Below are positions 9,819-18,385 of a stretch of DNA of 64,000 bases, in pieces; the first letter of the stretch is position 1, and the number at the start of each line of letters is the position of its first letter. Origin of the DNA: JAFGNB01 sp050304135 (GTDB lineage: Bacteria > Fibrobacterota > Chitinivibrionia > Chitinivibrionales > Chitinispirillaceae); NCBI GenBank assembly GCA_050304135.1, contig JBNLDC010000053.1:67235-131234 (forward strand). The letters run 5' to 3'. The notes beneath the pieces were generated by a model. The model had not been told where the DNA came from. It ran no database searches and worked only from the letters and a program-made list of their open reading frames with translations. Position numbers and translations under genes: made by a program.

Positions 9819-10832
9819 TTGAAAGAAGCACGTTTGTATGAGAGAATGGACAATGATCAGGTTCGTTGCCGACTTTGCAATCATTTCTGTGTAATAAAAA
9901 ATGGAAGGCACGGACGCTGCGGAGTCAGAAAAAACAGTGGGGGAGTGCTCACTGCAGAAACCTTCGGAAACCTGATAGCAGGCAACAGTGACCCGATCGA
10001 AAAAAAACCGCTCTATCATTTTCTCCCCGGGTCTCTCACCTATTCAATTGCGGCACCCGGCTGTAATTTTCAGTGCAGTTTCTGTCAGAACTGGCAGATA
10101 TCGCAAGCTCGAGATCGAACGCTGCAACATCAGATAAATAAATCGTTCAATCCAAGGTCAATTGTTGCTGCCGCAAAAAAAAACAGATGCAGAAGTATCG
10201 CCTTTACTTATACTGAACCAACGGTTTTTTACGAAATGGTAAAAAGTGTAGCTGAGTGCATTGTACCGGAAGACGAATTGAAACTGGTTATGGTAAGTAA
10301 CGGGTACATGTCCAGGGAGTGTCTGGATGATTTGAACGAATACATTGATGCGTACAATATCGACTTGAAATCATTCTCGGATAGTTTTTATCAGATAAAT
10401 TGCGCTGGCAGGCTTTCACCAGTACTGGAGAACATAAAGCATATCTCAAATAATAACAAGTGGATAGAGATTACAACTCTTGTCATCCCTAACGAGAATG
10501 ATTCTGTAAGCGAAATCGATGAGATTGCACATTTCATTTCAGAAGTCGACACCTCTATTCCGTGGCATATTTCACGTTTTTTCCCGAATTTTAAGATGAC
10601 AGACCACTCTGCAACCGGAGAAAAATCTCTTGAATCAGCAAAAAAATCCGGTAGCAACCATCTTCTTAATTATGTCTATGTAGGCAATACTTCCGAAGAC
10701 AGTTCGACCAGTTGTCCGGCTTGCGGAAGAGTTTTAATTGTACGAAACCGCTATTCGCTGTTAAAAAATGAAATTACCAACACTGGACAGTGCCCGGAAT
10801 GCGGAACAGCAATCGAAGGTATCTGGGAGTAA
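9819..10832 (+). CDS. amrS: AmmeMemoRadiSam-system radical SAM enzyme (AmrS-type)
   Basis: 337 aa. The radical SAM cluster motif CxxxCxxC lies at Cys82, Cys86 and Cys89 (PGCNFQCSFCQNW). An N-terminal cysteine set (C17, C20, C24, C34; RCRLCNHFC ... GRCGVR) and a C-terminal zinc-ribbon-like pair (CPAC ... CPEC) are typical of the PflA-related AmrS family. Its usual companions, AMMECR1 and MEMO1, are not in this window, and its reaction remains poorly defined. TTG start at 9819; the reading MKEARLYERM matches the conserved N-terminus of the family, and an aaggag stands 13 nt upstream. It lies 25 bp after tamA and is probably in the same operon. An intrinsic terminator follows. Confidence 0.85.
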   Translation: MKEARLYERMDNDQVRCRLCNHFCVIKNGRHGRCGVRKNSGGVLTAETFGNLIAGNSDPIEKKPLYHFLPGSLTYSIAAPGCNFQCSFCQNWQISQARDRTLQHQINKSFNPRSIVAAAKKNRCRSIAFTYTEPTVFYEMVKSVAECIVPEDELKLVMVSNGYMSRECLDDLNEYIDAYNIDLKSFSDSFYQINCAGRLSPVLENIKHISNNNKWIEITTLVIPNENDSVSEIDEIAHFISEVDTSIPWHISRFFPNFKMTDHSATGEKSLESAKKSGSNHLLNYVYVGNTSEDSSTSCPACGRVLIVRNRYSLLKNEITNTGQCPECGTAIEGIWE

Positions 10833-10861
10833 AATACAGAATTCCAATTAAAAAGGATGGT

Positions 10862-10885
10862 AGGGGAGTGTAGATTCCCCTTTTT
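10862..10885 (+). terminator. intrinsic terminator after amrS
   Basis: A 6-bp stem (agggga / tcccct) with an 8-nt loop is followed directly by a T-tract (tttttgttttt). It ends the tamB-tamA-amrS unit. Confidence 0.65.
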
Positions 10886-11045
10886 GTTTTTCAATTTACG
10901 TTGTACCGACTCCCCCATCCTCACTACGTGTAAATGCTAATATAAAACCTTCATTGATTACAATTAAATACTTAATAATCAGTCAATTAGACACAAATAA
11001 ACCTACAACGTTACGTAAATAGAATAGGTTAAATTCGGACACTGA

Positions 11046-11095
11046 GCGGAGTCGAAGTACCCGAATTTGTAAGGAATCGATCGTTTCGACTCCGC
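11046..11095. repeat. inverted repeat of the gcggagtcgaa type
   Basis: Arms gcggagtcgaa (11046-11056) and ttcgactccgc (11085-11095) are perfect complements with a 28-nt spacer. The left arm sits in cactgagcggagtcgaag, a motif I recognise as a small dispersed repeat of many bacterial genomes. A related sequence, ctgagcctggtcgaag, occurs at 59530-59545. Confidence 0.6.
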
Positions 11096-11272
11096 ACGGA
11101 GAGAGGGTTGATTATACCTAATTTAAGGGTTCTTTACCACAGTAAAACAGTTAAATAGGCCACGGTGATCTTTGGCATCAGAACAGGAAAAAGAATAAGA
11201 TGCTGCGCATAAATCGGATACAATAAGCCGTAAAAGAAAGAGTAGGGTAAATGCAGGCAGAATAAATGTTTA

Positions 11273-11288
11273 CATAATATATATTATG
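11273..11288. repeat. 16-bp perfect AT palindrome
   Basis: cataatatatattatg reads the same on both strands. It lies 174 bp before the fibro-slime start and could be an operator, but AT palindromes of this length may arise by chance in such AT-rich sequence. Confidence 0.3.
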
Positions 11289-11461
11289 CGACATAATTAA
11301 TATCAATATTTTATCTCATTGCCCCGTTTAATCGCTTTTTTTTGGTGCCAAATATATTATATTAGATGTTGTCTGTTTGCAGTTCTCAGGTTCATTATTT
11401 TTTTTGTATTGTGAGTTTCACTAACAAATCAACTTCCGTTCGCATTGCTGAGGGATCATTC

Positions 11462-14400
11462 ATGAAGCCACATTTTCTGAAAAATTCCAGGATGTTATTC
11501 TCTGTCGTTTTTTCCCTGTTTTCCATCCCGGTTTGCTCTTTTGCTCAGATCACGTTTAACTACGATGATTCAATTAAGGTCCCTGTTACCTTTTATGATT
11601 TCCATTCGGATTCAAGTAATCCTGAATTTGAAATCACTCCTGATCCGGCACAGCGACGTTACGGTATGGTAGAAAATCGACTCGACTCCGAGGCCAGACC
11701 TACTGTTGGGGCAACACCCTACTTTAACCACCGGATAAGCCGCTGGTTCAGAGAATGGCAGCCGGGTGACGATACCATCTATAATTACATTAACGACTAC
11801 CCTGAACGCTATGGGCGATACAGCGCCTATCCCGCCGGAATTACCACGCTTCCCTACGACACCTCCTTTAAGAACGTTGTTATTCACGACTCACTCACGT
11901 TTGTCCTTATTGATGAAAACACCGGAACATACCGTTTTCTGGACACCGCATTTTTCCCCCTGGACAACCGGGGTTTCGGTGCCGAAGGGAGAACGCACAA
12001 TTATTCTTTTGCAATGTCGTTGCACCTTGAATTTACCAAAGTGCCGGGTCTTACCTTCGCCTTTACCGGCGACGACGATGTATGGACGTTTATCGACAGT
12101 ACTCTCGTGATGGATATCGGTGGAATTCATGGCCCGGAATCAGATGATATTAATCTTGATGACAATATCCCCGGTCTTTCCCTGCAGGATGATAATATTT
12201 ACACCTTTGACTTTTTCTATGTCGAGCGTCATGTTACCGGTTCGAGTATCCAGATTACCACCAACCTTGTCAGGAAACCACCCGTATTAGACCTTGCAGC
12301 TTTCCCGAGTGACACGATTTGTCCGGGAGAATTAACCACTCTTACCGCATCGGTCACCGACAGTATCTCCGGCGATCGCCCTGATCTTGATTCCCTGACG
12401 CAATGGAGAGTGATCGCACACAATGGTCCCGACAGCACCCTTTTTTCATACACCGGTGCAACAATCACCTACATGCCCAATGTTGCCTATCAGCGCATTG
12501 TTATTGAAGGAAGCGTTACTGTTGGCAATGAAACTATTCTCGATACGTTGACGTTAACCGTCTTGCCGTGCAGAGAATATAGAGTATCAATTGAGGCTAC
12601 CCTTGTTGACACTAACGATACAAATTCGCTCAGATATCCCCAACCTCTGGAGAGAATAAGCATTCTGGAAAGTATGACGACCGGCTATGCGTATGCAATT
12701 ATCCGCGACTCTTCCGGAGCTTATATCCGGCCTGCCGATTCCAACAATACCACCTGGACAATTACTCCCGACGGAGTAACGTTCGCTAATTCAAGGGGTG
12801 AACCGGGAGCGACATATCATGGTATCATTACGAGAACTGGTCCCGTCGGTGAAACAAAGGTTGTGGCTGTAGATCCCAACCCCGACCTTCTGCCCGACAC
12901 CGCAGATGTTATTATTGCACAGTACCGCATTGTAAAACTGCAGCTTCGCGATTCGCTGGGGACTCTCGACCATGTAGTCGACACTATCAGTATGTCCAGT
13001 GGCGATTATATGCGATATCAGGTATGGGGACTCAAATCAACAGCTGTTGCCGACTCCCTTAATCCTGATTCCTGGGTTCCGACAACAGTCACCTGGGCAG
13101 TTACCGATTCCATCATCCTGAAGAATGTGCCACTTCCGACCCGGGCCCAAACCTATATGTTCGATCCTCTGCGACCCGGTACCGGCGTACTCACCCTTAC
13201 CAATCCGGATGATGCCCAGACCGAAGTGCTCAACATTCCGGTGTTCATTTCACGTGAGCCGGCATCAAGCGTTGAGATTGAAATGCTTCCCAACCAGTCG
13301 CTCCGTGCCGGAGACACCATTGGGTTCCAGGTGAGAATCTACAATTCCGACGGCTTGGTACCGGGTTCCTACTGTTTCAATGCCGATTCACAGGCCATTT
13401 ACAGTGATTCTCTCGGGAGAGGAAGCAACCTTCGGCAGCCATGGCCCCGGCTTATGGTTGATGGAACCGATACACTCCTTAATATTCTCGATGGGTCGTT
13501 GTATAAAGTTGATCAATGTTTTGCAGAAGGTCTTGATACCATTAAAGTTGTTCTCTACTACGCTCCATTCGCAACCGACAGCTTGCACCGCATCGCCGTT
13601 ACCCTGGGAAATCTGTTAGGGCGTTCAAAACCGTTCCGGCTGCAGGCCTCGTACATTGACTCTCTTGATATTGTCGATGTTGACACAATCTCCCTTCCTC
13701 CGCAAACACTTTCAGGAAAGCAGTCATTTACCGGATTCCCTGCCGCGTTCGACAGGTTCGGCAACCTGGTCAGTCCCAGTATAATTGCAAACTGGGTTAC
13801 TACCGGTACACTCGACACGCTTGAATCAGAGGACAAACAGGGTAATCGGATCTACATCACCGCCGAGGGGGTACCTGTCAGTCAAACGGGAACGGTATGC
13901 GCTTTTACCTATCATGAGATCGACGGCCACCTTATCAAGGATTGTGTTCCGGTTAATATTATCGGCCCTGCAAAAAAGGTCACCGTGGCTTATACACGTG
14001 ATCTTGACGGTAACGGTCTGCTTGATGCTATTGATATCACTTTTGCGATCAGTGTAGCGCCCACTGAACTAACTACAGCGAATTTCAAAGATATAAAATA
14101 TGGAACAACCACCTTTGATACGCTTATCGGTCTGGAACAGAGAGATTCAAGCACCTATCGTCTGACATTCAGAGAAGAATTAAAGGTTGATTCCAGAGGG
14201 GTAGCCTCAACAGACCCCAAAGTAACGCCCTCTCAAACGTATTGGCGTCCGACCTTCTCAATTCAGGATGCCCCATCAATTTCCACAGAAACGGTGACCA
14301 CCAGCGACGGAGCCGGACCGGTGATCTGGAGGATCGTTAGAAATGTTGAAACAGACATTGTAAAGATACTGTTAAGTGAAAGGGTGAAAAACGTCAACGG

Positions 14401-15124
14401 GGCCGATGTTCAGGTGAACATTGCTCCCGCCTCGGTATTCAATGTCTACAGGAGGAATGCCGACGGATCATTTACCCCGCTCACTGCTATCCTTGACGGC
14501 ATCTCTTCATTTTACAGTGTTTCAGACAGTATTCTTTCCTTTACGTTATCAAACAATCAGGATCTTTCTCAGATCCATTGGATGAATCTTGACGCTGCAC
14601 CTCCGGCGGTTCGTGATATCCCGGGTAATGCTCCACATCCGGATAATATTAAAAGAATGGTTGAATTGGAAGGTGTGGTTTACGACCTTAGAATTGCACC
14701 GAATCCAACTCGTGCAGATTTCTCTCATGTAGGTGCCGGAGATCTTTTTCTGACCAGTAAGCAGGAACATGTTGATTGGGCTCGTGGTATGGACGGCGTC
14801 CTTATTCGGGCAACCTTTACACCACCGAGTGACAACACTCCTGTAGGTGTAACCATCAAGATTTACGACCTGGTCGGCAATCTGGTTAACTGGGTTCATG
14901 TCGACGACATCGTAACATATCTTACTGCAACCGCTTCGACAATGCAGCAATCCGGTGACAGTGCTTCGGTGCTTATCCTCGATCACTACTGGAATGGTTC
15001 AAACAGGCAGAGAATGAAAGTCGCCCCGGGGTTGTACCGCATTGTTTACAGTATTGACTATAACAGTCCTTTACCTGAATATCAGGATATGAAACTGGTA
15101 AAACTGGTCGGAATACAGAAATAA
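11462..15124 (+). CDS. secreted fibro-slime domain protein
   Basis: 1220 aa from the ATG at 11462, chosen because it directly begins a signal peptide (MKPHFLKNSRM ... VCSFA|Q, about 1-28) and has a gaggga SD; the open frame itself begins at 11366. Residues about 40-270 form a fibro-slime domain, with the characteristic FTGDDDVWTFID at 201-212, the nearby MDIGGIHG and the following FDFFYVERH. This domain is known from Fibrobacter and Dictyostelium surface proteins. A long run of Ig-like/beta segments follows. The last about 150 residues resemble a FlgD/type IX-sorting-like Ig fold (IKIYDLVGNLV ... APGLYRIVYSI). It is probably exported and attached to the surface or to the substrate. It is a single-gene unit with its own strong terminator. 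Confidence 0.82.
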   Translation: MKPHFLKNSRMLFSVVFSLFSIPVCSFAQITFNYDDSIKVPVTFYDFHSDSSNPEFEITPDPAQRRYGMVENRLDSEARPTVGATPYFNHRISRWFREWQPGDDTIYNYINDYPERYGRYSAYPAGITTLPYDTSFKNVVIHDSLTFVLIDENTGTYRFLDTAFFPLDNRGFGAEGRTHNYSFAMSLHLEFTKVPGLTFAFTGDDDVWTFIDSTLVMDIGGIHGPESDDINLDDNIPGLSLQDDNIYTFDFFYVERHVTGSSIQITTNLVRKPPVLDLAAFPSDTICPGELTTLTASVTDSISGDRPDLDSLTQWRVIAHNGPDSTLFSYTGATITYMPNVAYQRIVIEGSVTVGNETILDTLTLTVLPCREYRVSIEATLVDTNDTNSLRYPQPLERISILESMTTGYAYAIIRDSSGAYIRPADSNNTTWTITPDGVTFANSRGEPGATYHGIITRTGPVGETKVVAVDPNPDLLPDTADVIIAQYRIVKLQLRDSLGTLDHVVDTISMSSGDYMRYQVWGLKSTAVADSLNPDSWVPTTVTWAVTDSIILKNVPLPTRAQTYMFDPLRPGTGVLTLTNPDDAQTEVLNIPVFISREPASSVEIEMLPNQSLRAGDTIGFQVRIYNSDGLVPGSYCFNADSQAIYSDSLGRGSNLRQPWPRLMVDGTDTLLNILDGSLYKVDQCFAEGLDTIKVVLYYAPFATDSLHRIAVTLGNLLGRSKPFRLQASYIDSLDIVDVDTISLPPQTLSGKQSFTGFPAAFDRFGNLVSPSIIANWVTTGTLDTLESEDKQGNRIYITAEGVPVSQTGTVCAFTYHEIDGHLIKDCVPVNIIGPAKKVTVAYTRDLDGNGLLDAIDITFAISVAPTELTTANFKDIKYGTTTFDTLIGLEQRDSSTYRLTFREELKVDSRGVASTDPKVTPSQTYWRPTFSIQDAPSISTETVTTSDGAGPVIWRIVRNVETDIVKILLSERVKNVNGADVQVNIAPASVFNVYRRNADGSFTPLTAILDGISSFYSVSDSILSFTLSNNQDLSQIHWMNLDAAPPAVRDIPGNAPHPDNIKRMVELEGVVYDLRIAPNPTRADFSHVGAGDLFLTSKQEHVDWARGMDGVLIRATFTPPSDNTPVGVTIKIYDLVGNLVNWVHVDDIVTYLTATASTMQQSGDSASVLILDHYWNGSNRQRMKVAPGLYRIVYSIDYNSPLPEYQDMKLVKLVGIQK

Positions 15125-15147
15125 CCCCGACCACCCATTCGGTATCC

Positions 15148-15180
15148 GGCAGAAGGGCACTCCCCTTCTGCCTTTTTTTT
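15148..15180 (+). terminator. strong intrinsic terminator after the fibro-slime gene
   Basis: ggcagaagg and ccttctgcc form a GC-rich stem closing a short loop, followed by eight T residues ending at 15180. A textbook rho-independent terminator. Confidence 0.9.
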
Positions 15181-15335
15181 CCTCCACGACCGCTACTTTC
15201 TCTGATTATGCAGTGATTCCTTACCGCATGGTTCATCAACCGTAGAAGTGTATACTTATGAGGAAACTGTCTGCATATAGGGAACAATGAGCTGCTACTG
15301 TCCGATGCATAAAAAAGCTTACTTTATCTCACCAG

Positions 15336-18300
15336 CTAAAAAAGATACGTCAGATGAAATCCGCCTGTGATTACAGAGTAGTTGTCGCTGGAGCCGGTAA
15401 TTTCGTCAAAGGATTTCTCGTATTTTCCGTTTGCTGAACAGGTGAGTCGTGCTGTCAACGAATACTTGACTTCAAGCTCTCCGCTGTAAAACCTTGTATA
15501 GAGCTGAGGCCCCCAATCGGATGTAGTAAATTCTTTTTCACTTTTTAATACGTATTCTCCCGAAACGTTGCAGCTAAGCTTTCGCGGGATTATCTGCACC
15601 GACAACTGATCGGACACCTTATATTGCCATGCCCGCAGAGAGTCTCTGTTTTCATGCTTGAATGCGAGTCTGAAACTGGTTTTGTTACGTACTCTTCTCC
15701 GGATTTTGAATGAAAGCCATCCACTTACCGCATTGTGAATTCGATCACCTTCATCATTGAGATATTCATCGGGGTGGATACTGTAGTCATTGTCAAAGAG
15801 CATCTGGTAGCGAAGACTGTACGAAACCCCGTTCGTGAACCGTTGTTTACCCTCTATGGTGACCCGGTTACTGAACTCGTTCTCTTTGTAGCTTTCCGAA
15901 TAACTCGTATCTTCGCGTACAACCGATTCGCGCGCATCATTTCGCTGGTGTTGCAGTGTGTAATCAACGGAAAATGCCGGTTTACCCTCCCCCATTTCAT
16001 ACGATGATGCAACAGATACAATATTCAGATCTGTAACCGACGGTTTGTCTTCCTCACTGAAACCTTTGAGAATTGAACGGTCAAATTCGTACGATCCAGA
16101 TACCAGCCAAGACTCTGTGATATTTTTACTCAGCGAGGCTGTAAGATTTTTCCGCCAGTTGATCAGATATGGATCCCCTGCCGAAAAGTACGAAGGTGCA
16201 ATCTGCATATACCTGATTTCACTTGCGTATCCTCCGGTATTTCCCCGTGCACCAGCAATACCGGCAACATGTTCTTTAAAATCTTCCGGTTTAAAAAGCG
16301 AAAATACCTTTGGTACCGCTTTCTCGACATTGGGATTGTACCAGACAATATCCTCGTACGATGAATCCGACAACGTATCTGCGGAACCGAGATCTATCTC
16401 TCCAAAAAGCTCAAGTTTCCTCTCCAGGAGAAAGACCGAACCGGTGATACAGCCGGTTTGGGCCACAACGGGATCAAGTGCCGCTGGGTCGCTCAAAGCT
16501 TTGCGGAACAGCGGTTTTCCTGTCTGATCATGGGCGATAATTCCGCGCGCGGCAATTGAAGATTGCCGGGTCGGTTTGAAAGATGCCTCGGCGATATACG
16601 TAATCTGCTGTCGTTTGGACATGCCGGTATCGACCGTCTGATTGTAGACGAATATTTCATGGTCACCTGAATCTTTGGCGATTTCGGTCTCCCCTGCTGC
16701 AAGTTTGAACGCAAGCCGTTTCTCCCCACGCCCCATTTCGAGGTATTTTCCCGAATACTTTATCCCGGTAAGTTGACGACCAGGAATAGAGGTTTCCGAC
16801 CCACTCTCAAAAAAATCACCAATAACCACCGACTGTTGAGCATAATTCATGGATAGGTTGAACATGTTTTTACCAATGTAATTGGTGGTTGAAAGCCACT
16901 GGTTACTGTACATGTCCATCAACAGGTTGATATCGGCGTTGCCTCGCCTTCCGTTGGCGAAAAACTGAAATTCCGGCTGAATACCTCCGTACCACTTGTC
17001 ATCCTGTTCGCCGGGGTATTTATTCTGTTGACGCAGCACGCGTTCAACCGTCCGCAGGGTATCTTCAGTATTCCCATCGCCGGGAAGATACGTTTCAGTA
17101 GTATCCCGATCACGCGGATGGACCTCTGAACGTGGACGAAAATAGGTAAATCCGGTGGTTACATTTCCGATAAAACTGGCGGTCGGTTCCTGAGGAACAC
17201 TCATTGCAGAGAATCCCGCATTGAAATTTTCACTCACCGCAACGGAATCGGATGCCTTCGGCACAACAATAGAGGCAACCGGCTGTGGTTCTTTCAGAAG
17301 ATTCTTCATCTCATCCGGTGGCACTACCTTCACGTCCAGTTTATTCGCATAGACCATTTCACGGACTTTTCTCGGTATTTCTCGATTGGAAACAACGCCG
17401 GTTTTGTTACGTGAAACCTCTGTTCCCACAATCTCCACTGATGCTCCTCTGGATACGATCAGGCCGGTTGCATTGTACGAAAGATACCCACCGTTAAGCT
17501 TCAACATCGATTGCGGTGCACAGGAAATTGCCGTATTGTTATTCCTCACGATAAGACTGTCTGCAGTGCATCGGGCGCCGGCAAGCAGGTTTATTGCCAT
17601 AGCATGCCCTCCTGAAAACTCCGACGAAAACAGGGACACGTCGGCATTTTTCACCACCAGACCATGGAGTGAATTACGCTTAAAACGGCAGTTATTTATG
17701 CCTGCCGAACCGTTTTCAACATAAATACCGAAATTTGAGTGACGTATGATACAGTGCTCAAACAGTGACCGGTTTCTGCTCCGACAGTATATTCTATCCC
17801 AATCCCACGGTTGTGTTACCGGTTTGGCCGACATGAACACAACCGGATGCTTTGCGGTTCCCTTGGCAAATATCTGACCGAAAACGGTAATCGTGGAATA
17901 TTCACCACCTACATACACCGTACAGGCCGCTCCGAACTCAAGTATCTGCCCGGCAGGGACAATGACATTGCCGTTGATTAAATACGGGCCGTCTTCACTG
18001 CTGAAAGTGCCAAAGAGCACTCCTGCCGGCAGGACGGTTTTTATCTTTCGTTTAGTTGTTTTTTCAGATGTATCGGCCCGGGCGGTAAAGGGTGAAGCAA
18101 AGCTGTTTCTAGTACTGGTTTGCATTGCGGAATTTTTGGCGGCAACCGTGGAATCGGATCCGGTATCATGTAAAGAGTCCCTGGCGGCAGGTTCCGCCAA
18201 ATCCCGCACTACCGTGGTTTTTGCTTGTAAAACAACTGAATCCGGTGTACCCGGTATGGTATCCACCGTATCCGACGCTGTTGCCGGGACCGTTGACATA

Positions 18301-18365
18301 ACAAGAATCACCACCGAAAGAGTTTCTGCCCCGGTGAATTTCCTGAATATTGATGGGAGTGCCAT
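15336..18365 (-). CDS. right-handed beta-helix plus outer-membrane beta-barrel protein
   Basis: 1009 aa. A signal peptide (about 1-30, ending VPATA) is followed by a Ser/Thr/Asp-rich linker. A right-handed parallel beta-helix lies at about 110-340 (repeated short turns such as NGSAGINNCRFKRNS and NNTAISCAPQSMLKLNGG). The C-terminal half is of outer-membrane barrel type: alternating aromatic/polar strands with the last residue Phe (HLTYLF), the BAM signal. The beta-helix is probably a periplasmic or surface-exposed ligand-binding part, as in pectate-lyase-like folds, but no catalytic residues are recognised. The gene lies 20 bp after the FecR-domain gene on the same strand, so the two form an operon. 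Confidence 0.72.
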   Translation of the reverse strand: MALPSIFRKFTGAETLSVVILVMSTVPATASDTVDTIPGTPDSVVLQAKTTVVRDLAEPAARDSLHDTGSDSTVAAKNSAMQTSTRNSFASPFTARADTSEKTTKRKIKTVLPAGVLFGTFSSEDGPYLINGNVIVPAGQILEFGAACTVYVGGEYSTITVFGQIFAKGTAKHPVVFMSAKPVTQPWDWDRIYCRSRNRSLFEHCIIRHSNFGIYVENGSAGINNCRFKRNSLHGLVVKNADVSLFSSEFSGGHAMAINLLAGARCTADSLIVRNNNTAISCAPQSMLKLNGGYLSYNATGLIVSRGASVEIVGTEVSRNKTGVVSNREIPRKVREMVYANKLDVKVVPPDEMKNLLKEPQPVASIVVPKASDSVAVSENFNAGFSAMSVPQEPTASFIGNVTTGFTYFRPRSEVHPRDRDTTETYLPGDGNTEDTLRTVERVLRQQNKYPGEQDDKWYGGIQPEFQFFANGRRGNADINLLMDMYSNQWLSTTNYIGKNMFNLSMNYAQQSVVIGDFFESGSETSIPGRQLTGIKYSGKYLEMGRGEKRLAFKLAAGETEIAKDSGDHEIFVYNQTVDTGMSKRQQITYIAEASFKPTRQSSIAARGIIAHDQTGKPLFRKALSDPAALDPVVAQTGCITGSVFLLERKLELFGEIDLGSADTLSDSSYEDIVWYNPNVEKAVPKVFSLFKPEDFKEHVAGIAGARGNTGGYASEIRYMQIAPSYFSAGDPYLINWRKNLTASLSKNITESWLVSGSYEFDRSILKGFSEEDKPSVTDLNIVSVASSYEMGEGKPAFSVDYTLQHQRNDARESVVREDTSYSESYKENEFSNRVTIEGKQRFTNGVSYSLRYQMLFDNDYSIHPDEYLNDEGDRIHNAVSGWLSFKIRRRVRNKTSFRLAFKHENRDSLRAWQYKVSDQLSVQIIPRKLSCNVSGEYVLKSEKEFTTSDWGPQLYTRFYSGELEVKYSLTARLTCSANGKYEKSFDEITGSSDNYSVITGGFHLTYLF

Positions 18366-18385
18366 AGATATGCCTTTAAACGGAA

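Larger units (their letters stand above)
10886..11461. other. 576-bp AT-rich intergenic region before the fibro-slime gene
   Basis: No coding ORF is supported. It contains a widely spaced inverted repeat (11046-11095), a 16-bp AT palindrome (11273-11288), and AT-rich sequence around 11345-11365 (tatattatatt) that could serve as a -10 region, though I cannot find a convincing -35. Confidence 0.5.

Noticed and set aside
9819..10832. pyruvate formate-lyase activating enzyme
   Set aside because: The N-terminal cysteine set and C-terminal zinc-ribbon-like pair fit the AmrS family, and no pyruvate formate-lyase gene is adjacent.
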